Shown piece after piece: positions 33,618 to 44,819 of a stretch of 64,000 nucleotides of DNA. The notes under the pieces are model-generated. The model was not told the origin of the DNA, ran no database searches, and worked only from the letters and a program-made list of their open reading frames with translations. The DNA comes from Siphonodentalium dalli (Eukaryota; Mollusca; Scaphopoda; Gadilida; Siphonodentaliidae). How positions within the stretch are numbered: position 1 is the first letter of the stretch; every line of letters starts with the position of its first letter. Location: NCBI GenBank assembly GCA_032622095.1, contig CP136066.1:109887319-109951318 (forward strand), read 5' to 3'. A program made the position numbers and the translations under genes.

Positions 33618-34479
33618 GGGAACATGTCTCTATTCCGAAGGTTCGCTATTCGGAAGGTTCACTAATCCGAAGGTTCACTAATCCGAAGGTTCACTATTCC
33701 GAATGTTCACTATTCCGAAGGTTCGCTATTCCGAAGGTTTTTGTTATTTTAAAAGTTAATTCTATATTATAAAGTATTGAGAGGGTTCTTTAGTACGAAG
33801 ACTCTTTTTATGAAGGAAATAACTTAAAACATTAAAAAAATAAATGTGATTTTTGATTTCGTGGGTTTCCTTTGGCGAGTAGAACGACATATATGTCATT
33901 TTAGGAAGTGTTATTTTACGTAGACATAACTTCAATAAATCATCTGATTTATAAATGATTTACATAGGAGTTATTTTGATTAATATAATGTCCCAAATGC
34001 TAAAGGCGGACTATAACAGTGGGCCTCTTACGGTCAACCAATACTGGAGCGCTATAACTTACTGTATAGCAGAATACCGCAGAATGGACCTAACTGCAAT
34101 TCTGACTTTGTATTGATTTTATTGTTGATGTTTCTGTCAAGTACAGATTGCCAGTTCGGGTAGAATGCATCTCTAACTCGTAGTTTATTTCAGTCATTGT
34201 GTTTTCAACTTTCTATAATATTAAAATGATAAACTGATACTGTCTTCTTGCTATTAATAACCGACATCTGGGACAAATTAGATATTAGATTGGGGTGTAT
34301 AAATGTACGGGGGCGCAAATTTGGATTCATTTCTGGCTAAAAACTCCCATAATAGAAAACCTTCGGAATAGCGAACCTTCGGAATAGTGAACCTTCGGAT
34401 TAGTGAACCTTCGGATTAGTGAACCTTCGGATTAGTGAACCTTCGGAATAGCGAACCTTCGGAATAGAGAACCCTACCC
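33618..34479. mobile_element. Foldback element FB1 with inverted arrays of 16-bp units
   Basis: The 9-bp string ctaatcggg lies directly outside both ends (33609-33617 and 34480-34488). The ends are inverted arrays of about six 16-bp units of the type GAAGGTTCACTATTCC: 33630-33740 on the left and 34362-34471 in reverse complement on the right. The order of unit variants (cgctattc, cactaatcc, cactattcc) is largely mirrored. The middle (about 620 bp) is A/T-rich and has no open frame of note. A 9-bp duplication fits Mutator-type or Foldback-type transposition. It must be non-autonomous. Confidence 0.85.
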
Positions 34480-34765
34480 CTAATCGGGAAATGGTTAGAA
34501 ATTATGTAATGGTGTGTATCCTGTAAAATGACCTAAGTTTACATATATAAGTAAACTTGTCCTGATGTAACTAATGCATAGATCATTGTGTGCATGGAAA
34601 AAGAGCGAGTAACTGTTTCAAACATTAATGTGACTATCAATGGGTAGAAAATATCTGCCATCAGTGCATCAAGCCAATCAGTGAACTATTTGCATGTCTT
34701 TCAACTCAGATGATCTCTCACAAGACCTAAAGTGTCCAAATCTGGTATAGTGCTGTAACTGCTTG

Positions 34766-34767
<2 letters not shown>

Positions 34768-34846
<79 letters not shown>
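34768..34846. repeat. (TA)n microsatellite, 79 bp
   Basis: A pure dinucleotide TA run with almost no interruption. It can form cruciforms and is often length-variable. Confidence 0.95.
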
Positions 34847-34849
<3 letters not shown>

Positions 34850-35413
34850 GGGTTGAAATAAATGGTAACACCTTTAAGACCTATTGTATATTTTTTTCTC
34901 ACGAGCTTTCGGACTAGTTCTATACGAAATAAGCCAATAATGGCAATATTGGCATTATTTAATCAAGTTTTTTTCGTCGTCATGACTTACCAGATTCACG
35001 CTCTTTACAATGTGTTGTCACTGCGACCCGCGTCATTCAACGGAATACAGGGTATATAAGCTCACTATAGGATTATTTCAGAATCGATTAAGGCCAATAT
35101 GAATTTTTGTGCATATTTAATTCCAATATGAACCTATTTGTACGAGGATATGTTGACAATTAATACATGTAAGTTTTGTTTTATAATCACATTCAATCGA
35201 TGCACCAAAACCAACAGCTGCTCTGGAGAAAAATAAATTGTCAATAAGGCTAACTTAGGTTAGTCCAACGTTTGTCCACATGATGCGCAACTAACTAACT
35301 ACATGTAACTCGTGTAACACTTTTGCACATTTTGATCTTTTTTAAATTTTTATTTAACAGAGAAATTATTGAAAAAAAGAAGTTAATTAATTAATTGTTT
35401 TTTCTCTCTTAGA
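34847..35413. other. Non-coding stretch
   Basis: No gene is visible. The part 35325-35412 (gcacattttgatctttttta ... ttaattgttttttctctctt) resembles 36150-36229 just before MITE B2, so both MITEs sit behind related sequence. Confidence 0.45.
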
Positions 35414-35417
35414 TTAA

Positions 35418-35887
35418 AGGTACTCAACCCGATAAAACTCCTCTCAATTACTATTTCAATGGCTTCGGGGGTCAAAAATATTTGATTCGAGTCGAGGAAG
35501 TCACCCATCAAAGCTCAGATTTGTTAGATATCGATTTTAGAAATCTATTATTTTTCATTATCGGGAATACTATCTGGCCCAGAACTCAGTCAAAACTGCG
35601 TTAAAATTACCACTTGATTTTAGAGTTATCCATCCTTGTCTGTTTGAATAGATTTTGAGTACACATCCAGAGCAGATTACGGCAGTTAAAAGTACTCATC
35701 TCGAGAATACTAAAAAATTTCAAAAATCAATATCTAATAACTCTGAGCTTTGTTTGATGGGTTCCTCGACTCGAATCAAATATTTTTTACCCCCAAAGCC
35801 AAAGCAATAGTAATATAGGACCCTCTGATCGGATTGTTGTTGTTGGAATCTGTTGAGATGGGGACCCTCTTTACGGGTTGAGTACCT
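35418..35887. mobile_element. TTAA-flanked palindromic MITE family B, copy B1
   Basis: 470 bp, flanked by TTAA (35414-35417 and 35888-35891). Both ends read AGGTACTCAACCCG inward. The arms share tactatt, ggctt.gggggt, ttgattcgagtcgaggaa, cccatcaaa and agctcaga.tt.ttagatat, so the two halves are imperfect inverted repeats of about 150-200 bp. No coding was found. Confidence 0.82.
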
Positions 35888-36233
35888 TTAAACTACTTGC
35901 TCTATAATTGTTCATAAATATTGAAACCAATGACAGTAAGATATACTGGTATATAAATATATATAATGCGATCGAACATATGCCCCACTCACGGATTCTC
36001 AGATTTATATATGTATGACATTTCGCTAACGATAAAGGGCGCTTATGTTTCCTTTCTATATTAACACTAGCTGAAACAAATTCTCTTCAGGAGCATTTAA
36101 TCACTCAAGCATTCAATAGGGGTCACAATCCCTTCAGTGCGCGATTTGGCACATGCTGATCTTTTTTATTTAAAAAAACATTTAATTGTTTTTTATTTAT
36201 TTTATTTTATTTTAAGATTGAACTACTTGTTAA

Positions 36234-36702
36234 AGGTACTCAACCCGTAAAGAGGGTCCCCATCTCAACAGATTCCAACAACAACAATCCGATCAGAGGG
36301 TCCTATATTACTATTTCTTTGGCTTTGGGGGTAAAAAATATTTGATTCGAGTCGAGGAACCCATCAAACAAAGCTCAGAGTTATTAGATATTGATTTTTT
36401 AAAATTCTTATGTTCTCGAGATGAGTACTTATAACTGCCGTCAATTTGGTAACATGCTCGAGATTTTACGCCAAAATTCTATTCAAACAGACAAGGATGG
36501 ATAACACTATAATCAAGTGGTAATAATTGACTACGTACTGGGCCAGAAAGAATTCCCGATAATGAAAAATAATAGATTTCTAAAATCGATATCTAACAAA
36601 TCTGAGCTTTGATGGGTGACTTCCTCGACTCGAATCAAATATTTTTGACCCCCGAAGCCATTGAAATAGTAATTGAGAGGAGTTTTATCGGGTTGAGTAC
36701 CT
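36234..36702. mobile_element. TTAA-flanked palindromic MITE family B, copy B2 (inverted relative to B1)
   Basis: 469 bp, flanked by TTAA (36230-36233 and 36703-36706), with AGGTACTCAACCCG ends. Its left half matches the right half of B1 in reverse complement, including a 65-bp part specific to that arm (gtaaagagggtccccatc, aacaacaacaatccgatc). B2 is thus B1 in the opposite orientation. The 338 bp between them hold no gene. Confidence 0.82.
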
Positions 36703-36706
36703 TTAA

Positions 36707-37187
36707 ATTTAACAACAAGAAAGTAAAAGAATCGTTTTAAATAAAAATTTAACGAGAACAAAATAGCGTATAGTTATAACATTCACCGGGGTATCCCGAG
36801 CCACCACACAACAATTTCGTTGAAATTGGTTCAGATGTCTGGGGTCATATCGTAATTGTAAGCTCCATAGTCTATTCGTAGATCTTTCTCACATTTACGA
36901 CGATATAAATACTTATATGCTGTACATATATGGACGCCATAACATACATTGTTGCGTTAGTAGCACCCGCGGCGCAAGCCGTAGTCTGGTCGTTGAGACT
37001 CGATTTTGAGGTGAACCTATATAGAACAAATTGTTTACAAGCTGTTTCGGTGTCATTCGACGCGGAAAAGCATCAGGAACAACATATCCAAAATCAGCAA
37101 AAATCCGCGTTGGGGAAACTTTGTTATCCTCGATGGCGTCCAACACGGTTGTCTATACTATACATCAGTTCTCGATATAAGTCATTA
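36707..37187. other. Non-coding stretch before the Helitron trio
   Basis: No gene is supported. A 127-codon open frame that begins here runs into the Helitron and is Leu/Cys-rich at its end only because of the tgtc repeats. Confidence 0.4.
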
Positions 37188-37704
37188 TCTCATATATATT
37201 TTGAAGACCTCTGTCTGTATGTATGTTTGTTTGTTTGTCTGTCTGTCTGTCTGTCATTTATACAAATCTACGATTCTCGACCGATCGGGACGAAACTTGG
37301 TACGTGTGTGTAGTTTGACCAGGCGGTGAACGTTGTCGTATTGGCGAGCCCGTGCGGCGCCAGCTTCGCGCATGCGCAGACGATATCTCGGAACGGGTGG
37401 AGCTATCGACTTGATATTTGGTATGTGAATGTATCTTGCCCCGGATGCGAATTTTATCGGGTCGCCGAGCCCGTGCGACGCCAGCTTCGCGCATGCGCAG
37501 ACGAGATCTCGGCAACGGGTGGAGCTATCGACTTGAAATGTGGTATGTGAATGTGTCTTGCCCCGGATACGAATTTTATCTGGTCGCCGAGCCCGTGCGA
37601 CGCCAGCTTCGCGCATGCGCAGACCAGATCTCGGAAACGGGTGGAGCTATCGACTTGAAATTTGGTTTTTGAATAGCCCGGACAACGTCGGGCTCATCGG
37701 CTAG
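37188..37704 (+). mobile_element. Helitron-like non-autonomous element H1
   Basis: It starts TCTCATATATATTTTG after an A and ends CTAG before a T, the rule for Helitrons. Eight bases before CTAG is a short hairpin (CCCGGACAACGTCGGG). Near the 5' end is a gtttgtttgtctgtctgtc run and the phrase cgaccgatcgggacgaaactt, both usual in animal Helitrons. The body has three about 121-bp tandem units, each with CGCGCATGCGCA (37367, 37488 and 37610). No Rep/helicase is encoded. Confidence 0.75.
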
Positions 37705-37735
37705 TCTATTATATATTTTGAAAGATCTGTGTGTT

Positions 37736-37773
<38 letters not shown>

Positions 37774-38454
37774 AAATCGATGGACTCAAAAACGACTAAG
37801 CCAATTTCGATGAAATTTGGTATTTGGATGTGTTTTCGGCCGGAGACGAACATAGGCATATTTATTTGTCCGTGCGAGGTCAACTTTTCACGTGCGGAGG
37901 TCAAATCTGTTTTTACGCCGTTTTTGCGCTAATATATTTCAGTTCGGTGCTCACAAATCGATTCGATATAGCGCGAATAATAAATTGCCAGTCATATAAT
38001 TTGCACGGTTAGAATCTGTGGCGTGTCCTCTTTCCAACGATATATAATATGTATGTATCCGTTTTAGTTATCTGCCTCAATTATTAGGTACAAGTGGTCC
38101 GATGCTTTTATCGGGATAAAATCAATGCGTAATTTCTATGACGTCGTCAGAGGTCATAAAGTTAGATTACGTTAACTCTCACCCTGCCGATGCATTTGAC
38201 TGTGTCGCGTTAACTCATCACCGGCCGAGGTATCCGCAAATGACATTGGGCTATATATCTCGCAAACGGGTGTAGCTATCGACTTGAAATTTGGTATGTG
38301 AATGTATCTTGCCCCGGATACGAATTTTATCGGGTCGCCGAGCACGTGCGACACCAGCTTCGCGCATGCGCAGACCAGATCTAGGAAACGGGTGGAGCTA
38401 TCGACTTGAAATTTGGTTTTTGAATAGCCCGGACGAAGTCGGGTCACCTTCTAG
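37705..38454 (+). mobile_element. Helitron-like non-autonomous element H2
   Basis: 750 bp. It starts TCTATTATATATTTTG directly after the CTAG of H1 and ends CTAG with a hairpin 7 bases before (38428-38443). It carries a (GT)n run near the 5' end and the phrase ccaatttcgatgaaatttgg. It has one CGCGCATGCGCA site (38361). It is nearly identical to H3 except for the length of the GT run. Confidence 0.78.
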
Positions 38455-38485
38455 TCTATTATATATTTTGAAAGATCTGTGTGTT

Positions 38486-38527
<42 letters not shown>

Positions 38528-39208
38528 AAATCGATGGACTCAAAAACGACTAAGCCAATTTCGATGAAATTTGGTATTTGGATGTGTTTTCGGCCGGAGA
38601 CGAACATAGGCATATTTATTTGTCCGTGCGAGGTCAACTTTTCACGTGCGGAGGTCAAATCTGTTTTTACGCCGTTTTTGCGCTAATATATTTCAGTTCG
38701 GTGCTCACAAATCGATTCGATATAGCGCGAATAATAAATTGCCAGTCATATAATTTGCACGATTAGAATCTGTGGCGTGTCCTCTTTCCAACGATATATA
38801 ATATGTATGTATCCGTTTTAGTTATCTGCCTCAATTATTAGGTACAAGTGGTCCGATGCTTTTATCGGGATAAAATCAATGCGTAATTTCTATGACGTCG
38901 TCAGAGGTCATAAAGTTAGATTACGTTAACTCTCACCCTGCCGATGCATTTGACTGTGTCGCGTTAACTCATCACCGGCCGAGGTATCCGCAAATGACAT
39001 TGGGCTATATATCTCGAAAACGGGTGTAGCTATCGACTTGAAATTTGGTATGTGAATGTATCTTGCCCCGGATACGAATTTTATCGGGTCGCCGAGCACG
39101 TGCGACACCAGCTTCGCGCATGCGCAGACCAGATCTAGGAAACGGGTGGAGCAATCGACTTGAAATTTGGTTTTTGAATAGCCCGGACGAAGTCGGGTCA
39201 CCTTCTAG
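38455..39208 (+). mobile_element. Helitron-like non-autonomous element H3
   Basis: 754 bp. It starts TCTATTATATATTTTG directly after the CTAG of H2 and ends CTAG at 39205-39208, followed by T. The hairpin is at 39182-39197. One CGCGCATGCGCA site lies at 39115. H2 and H3 differ by a handful of bases. Confidence 0.78.
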
Positions 39209-39690
39209 TACGATATATAGTGGCATCAGAAATTCAGAATTATGCCGTTATATCAGTTTGTGTTAAATTAGAATGCGGGAGCGACTAGAGTGACACGGAC
39301 AAAACAAACAAGAAAACTAAGATGCATGCATCAGGTCACCCATGAACTATTTAGCATAGAATGATTCAGTTCGGTTGCAGTTTCACAACGTTACAACTGA
39401 CATACGATTACACAAGACGAGCCTTGGATGTGGAACTATGTAAGAGTGAATATTAATGTTCTAAATCACATGTTTCACATTTAGTGGTAATGGGGTCGTA
39501 CTTTATTAACACGCAAGTAGTGTAATTAAGTACGGGTAATTAAAAGTAACAAATCGTTTAGTTTCTATCGTATCAGCTGAAAGGGGTGAGCAGATTGCTG
39601 GTGATGAATGTTCTCGTTAGCTGCCAATATATTGTGAATATTTGTCCCGTTACGTTTATACACTGTAGCATTGGCGGGCCAGAGTGTGTT
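39209..39690. other. Non-coding stretch between H3 and the right inverted-repeat arm
   Basis: No gene, repeat or regulatory signal was recognised. Confidence 0.4.
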
Positions 39691-41703
39691 GACATGTTAA
39701 TTGTTTGGTTCATTAGTAACAGATCAGCAGGGATTTGTCGTGATAACGTATACGTGGAAATATGCTACCTAAATGGTTAAATTAACGGTTGATCTATTAC
39801 ACCACCGTGTATAGTCGGTTTAAATAGGTATATTATATAGGGACGTGTGCTCAATTTTGGTGTGGACCGATGATCGAAAAAAAAAATCAGAGGTTAATGT
39901 CGGCGGGCGGGAGGGCCATTTTTTCAATAATTTTTAAAGAAATTGAGCAGTTGCAGCAGCAAAAAAAAGGGTGTACAATTGGCAAATGATGAGGGGTGGT
40001 GTGACGTGTAACTAGGATTGAAATTAGATATGCAATTTGGAGATTATTGGATGAGGGATGTTATATTAATTATATTAAAGGAACGAGAGGGCTTAGTTGT
40101 CGAAAATATTCATATTTGTTCCAAACACCGTAAACAGAAAAATATTAAAACGCATACATTTTGGTTCAAATATACGATCACTATCGCTTAAACATCATGC
40201 TTACATAAAGACCTACTACATTTTACCTAAACAAGAGTCTGATTGTGTTATAGAAGGCAGCACAATGCTACTGGCTAATCACACACAAATGGTATAAACG
40301 CTCTTTATTATTTTCAAATAAGGAATTGAGCAACAAAAACGCTCTTTATGTTTACCATCATAATATAAAGAAACACCCGGAAAGTAACTTTTTATGCTTT
40401 GTTTACATAACAATCGTCAAATTTACGACAATAACATACTGTTTATGAGATATTTCTCATTTGTATATTAACAAAGTCTGTCTATATTTGAATATTTTTT
40501 TCGTTTGTAGCGGTTTTTGACAGGTGGAAATATGTTCACAGGATACCCACCAAGGCCTTCCGTACCTTTACGGTATACTGCAACTTTTTTTCTTTTCAAT
40601 AGCAGAATACAGAATGCTATTAAGAAGTGACAGAAAACACAGAACATTTTTTTTAATTATAAGTATTGAGCAGTAAGAAATATTTGAGTCGAGGAAACCA
40701 GTAACGAAAGGCGATATTAACATGATTTCTGTCAGAGAATAATTGTTTACGTTCCAATGAATATTAAAATGTACTGAAAACAAACTGCTAATGGGTGCCA
40801 GACTTTCATAAACACAAATTATGTATTAATGGTGTAACGACATATTTCGTTCTTTAATGTCTCAAAAAAGAGGGGGTGGTGATGTTTGGATCTCTAGTTT
40901 AACGACATTTTTCGGTCTTTGTAGTTTAATGACATTTTTCGGTCTTTATAATATCTCAAGATATAGGGGGGTATTTGGATCTCTAGTTTAACGACATTTT
41001 TCGGTCTTTATAGTTTAACGACATTTTCGGTCTTTAATATCTCAAGATACAGGGGCCCTTAGGGGGGTATTTGGATCTCTAGTTTAACGACATTTTTCGG
41101 TCTTTGATAGCAAAATGGAAGAAGTACATCTTTGGAAAGATGTGGTGGCCCTAAAAAGGAAAGTTGTTTGGTGGTCTTGAAATACAGTTTTTCTGAACAG
41201 TCTTCCTTGATTAAAGTGATGTGAAACACTCCGACAGACACCGGGCAGAGTGATCAAATAGAAATTAAGAATAATCTTTCTCAAAGTAGTTATTTGTTAC
41301 GAATATTAATTCAAATGGATGATACACAACGTCATTCTTATATATTAGTTAAATGCAATGACTCTCGATGGCGAAATCATTTTTGTTTAATTATAGCCGA
41401 TAGTTGCGCCCCGAATCGAGATGTAAATATTTACAATTTGGGGTAGTTCAGACGATGTTCTCTATGAAGTGGTGTGGTAGATTTCTTTGGAAATTTTCAG
41501 TGATGTTAGTAGAATGATAACATTCTCCAGGTTGGCAAAGTGCCTGAGCACTAACTTATCAATTTCTCGCACCCGAAAAAGTCCATAACAAGTCCATAAT
41601 ATGTCTTTAAGCATATTAGTCCATGAGCCAGGACCGAGCATGGTACCATTTAGGTGGGCAAATTCTATCAACATTTTTCTCAAAGCTTATAAGCTGAAGT
41701 TTA
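39691..41703. repeat. Right arm of long inverted repeat (partner 1-2014)
   Basis: It is the near-perfect reverse complement of 1-2014, including the tandem array (about 40836-41107) and MITE A1. The outer end at 41703 corresponds to base 1 of the window, so homology may go further. The sequence beyond 41703 belongs to repeat family C, which also continues leftward from 41703 into the arm (to about 41620). Confidence 0.9.
40079..40567 (-). mobile_element. TTAA-flanked MITE family A, copy A1' (in the inverted arm)
   Basis: This is the reverse-complement partner of A1. Flanks are TTAA at 40075-40078 and TTAC at 40568-40571, the same off-by-one flank as in A1. This shows it was copied as part of the arm, not inserted separately. 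Confidence 0.85.
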
Positions 41704-42640
41704 TCTGAGGGCTGGGGCGCACTGTGGCAGTGTAGCTTAGTGTGCAAAATTTGTGTTTCCATGGCAACGGAGGGTGTTCTTGGCCAGTGTACAAAATATG
41801 CCTATAATTGTTTACAACTAGAATGTTTAATACAGTAACTCTATATTTGCATTACTATGGGGTGATACCCTTGGTGGGCTTTCTTTTGTCATGAGAGATT
41901 TCATCTCTATAGGTCAACGTCATACACAAAGGTCAAGGTCATTCACCAAAATATTAGTTTTTTCATATCGGGTCATACATTTTCTACCCACTGATTTTAC
42001 ATATCAGTTTTGAATACGTTATCTTTGCTCCTAAATAATCTGTAGCGTATATGCTACATGGAGAACTGCATTATTGTTGAAACCGACATGACAGTCATGA
42101 TATATAGGCCTTTAAACTTGGTGACCATTTTCCAAAATGGGTCAAAATCAGTTATTTCCCCAATATATCATGCTTCTGTGTAGTCCAGGCGATTGGTGCA
42201 TGGAAATGTAAGAATTACACAAATTATGATAAAAGCATGAAACTTGCAACATATGTTCCTTGGACCTTACTGGTCATTTTCAGATATAGAACCAATCGAG
42301 ATTTGGCCCTGCTTAGCAACGGTTGCTAGGCAACTACCCGAAAGTATAAAATGCTCATATAAGGAGGCAGTACAGTATTTTATTCAACTTTAGTTCTTTT
42401 GAATTGCATATTTGAGGTGTATTTGTGACATAGGATGAATTACACAGACTTATGACGTTGTTTCCTATCATAATGTCCATCATAACCGTTGCTATGCAGC
42501 TACCCAGACAGTAAAATGTATAATCCGCACTCTTCTGGATGGCATTTTGGGACCAGCATAGATGGTAGATTTGTCTGAAATACATTTTACATATGCTAAT
42601 ACATCACATAGTGTATATTATATAGAGATGGATAGTTTCT
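41620..42640 (-). repeat. Repeat family C, copy 1
   Basis: 41620-42140 is the reverse complement of about 49850-50400 (family C copy at 49195-50400), and 42180-42500 matches 47160-47440 inverted. Landmarks are ttccatggcaacgga, aaggtcaaggtcat and gggtcatacattttctaccc. At 42321-42334 is GGTTGCTAGGCAAC, an RFX X-box-like palindrome. No coding was found. Confidence 0.7.
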
Positions 42641-42673
42641 GCGGTTGGAAGGTGTCATTGCGATCGTTCTTAA

Positions 42674-43160
42674 AGACACGGTTGGCCTTGGCGGTGGGTA
42701 TCCTGTGAAAATATATCCACCCGTCAAAAACCGCCACAAACAGAAAGAACATCACAATGTAGATAGACTTTGTCCGTATACAAATAAGAAATATCGCATA
42801 AACAGTATGTTATGGTCATATGTTTTACCATTGTTATGTAAACAAAAGCATAAAAAGTTACTTTTCTGGTGTTTGTTTATATTATGATGGTAAACATAAA
42901 GAGCGTTCTTTGTTGGTGAATACCTGATATGGAACTAATAAAGAGCGTTTATGCCATTTGTGTGTGATTAGCCAGTAGCTGTCTTCTGCAACACAATCAG
43001 GCTCTTGCTTAGTTAAAATATAGTAAGTCTTTATGATAACATGCTGTTTACGCGATGGTCATGGTATATATGAACGGAACTGTATGCGTTTTACTGTTTT
43101 TCTGTTTACGGTGTTTGGAACAAATATGAATATTTTCGACAATTAAGGCCGCACGTGACT
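42674..43160 (+). mobile_element. TTAA-flanked MITE family A, copy A3
   Basis: 487 bp with TTAA at 42670-42673 and 43161-43164. Ends are AGACACGGTTGGCC and the complement of AGTCACGTGCGGCC. It is very similar to A4 in the opposite orientation. AAAGAGCG motifs are near 42899 and 42940. Confidence 0.88.
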
Positions 43161-43304
43161 TTAAGAGACCAACCCATATTTTTAAATTTTAAAAGCATCA
43201 ATGATCATAACGCAAGTTGTGGTTGATGAACAAAATTGACTATTCTGTCCTATATACATTGAATACTAACATTTATGATGCAAATTGGTTAATTGTTACT
43301 ATTT

Positions 43305-43432
43305 TAACCACTGACATAATAGAATTATTGGATTTTTATATCACAGATTTGACATCAAAATCGGCAAAATTTAACTTTTCAGGTTTGGACCATTTTTTCA
43401 AATAAATGAACTATATCTTTGGTATCAAAGGT
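43305..43432 (-). repeat. Dispersed repeat R, copy 2
   Basis: It matches 23727-23848 in reverse complement (aaatggtccaaacc, gattttgatgtcaaat). It is not accompanied here by the palindrome that follows copy 1. Confidence 0.65.
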
Positions 43433-43669
43433 GTTTATTGTTTCACTAGGGGATTTCCCGTCATTTTATGACGGGTAAATAAATGTCCTTTGTTACTTAC
43501 TGGTATTCGCGTGCATGATCAGATTCTTATTTATATTAGAAATGGAATGGCTAATAGTATGCTTCTCTTGTCACGGCATGGCGGCGTGGGACACTGTATT
43601 TTACTAAGAAATGTATTGACCACCCCCGCTTCAGCAGGTATGCACGCATGGGCTGTAGCCAGTTTGCTC

Positions 43670-43990
43670 TAAGGCGGGTTCGTCATAATTGATGCGGTGA
43701 GCCCAGCAGATGGGTGGGTGTCCAATATCATGGACGCCTCACACACCAACACCTTCAGAATTCCTTAGGACGAACAGTATGAATAATTAACTTTCTTTTC
43801 CCTATTTAAGTTATATAATCGAACCACTGCACGGGTAGTTCGTGTGCGACATATTGATATACTTTGCAGGTATTGTCTAAGTGGATTAATGCCAATAGTT
43901 TAGTACGAAAGGTTCTGGTCCTCTGGACGCCTACCAATTCTTCAGTTCGAGGGTATTCAGGGCACAACATTAATATTTTAAATAGCACCC
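43670..43990 (-). repeat. Dispersed repeat K, copy 2
   Basis: It matches 13975-14300 in reverse complement: gcgggttcgtcat, aattgatgcgg, gtggttcgattata, acctttcgtactaaactattgg. No coding was found. Confidence 0.6.
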
Positions 43991-44819
43991 AGTTCTAACG
44001 ATGATTGAACGTTCGACTCTACAACCCATGAAATTCCTCGACAAAAGCAACGCCCTTACTTATATTCACACTCAACATGATGGCAAATTAATTTTGCGTC
44101 CTTTTCCAATGTTATTGTAGAACGCTTGGAAGTTTCATCTGTACAGTAGCAAAGCAAGTGTGGGTTTGTGTGTGACCTCATATGACGTCATTTCGACAAA
44201 GTTTACGTCATAAGAAATAGTGTCTAATTGAGTGCAAATACGGCGTTTATTCTACCATGTTCGATCTCGTGCATTCGTTGACCAATCGGCGTGAGAGTTG
44301 GTGAGTCATCTTCTACGACACAATGTAGGCAGTGGTCCAAATTTGGGCTAAGTTGGACGCATGGTTGAAAAGTAATAAACGCGCCAAAAGCGTGACCGAG
44401 TTATACACACACATTGACACACACAGACGACGGGTTTTGTATATAATATTCTGTCTTAAATATGTCAAACTGATGTGTTTTGTAGACAAAATAACTCAAG
44501 ATGGCTTACAAAATGGAAACAAACAAACAAAATTGATTTTCCTCATATATCCAACCATTATTCTCTGCTCGGAAAATGTAGCAAATTGTGACACTGTTGA
44601 ATTGGTTATTAACCATGTTACTTTATCAACTTACAATTAAAATTAATGATCTCTTCTGGTTGTCTCATATGAGATATGACAAATTCATTTTAAAGGAAGC
44701 AGTGTGGAATTTCGCCAAAAACGTCTCGGGCCATGTTTTGAACGGAACTGAGCGAGACCATATTATTTGGATACTGTCACACATTAGCATCAACATTGAT
44801 TGACTTAATACATGGTTTA
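43991..44819. other. Non-coding stretch with a CRE-like site
   Basis: TGACGTCA lies at 44183-44190 and a half-site tacgtcat near 44205. A cacacacattgacacacacagacgacggg stretch near 44405, a type common at the ends of repeats in marine invertebrates, suggests a decayed transposon. No gene was recognised. Confidence 0.4.

Noticed and set aside
33630-34471. CRISPR-like array of 16-bp units
   Set aside because: Units are contiguous without spacers and are mirrored at the two ends. The sequence is eukaryotic foldback DNA.
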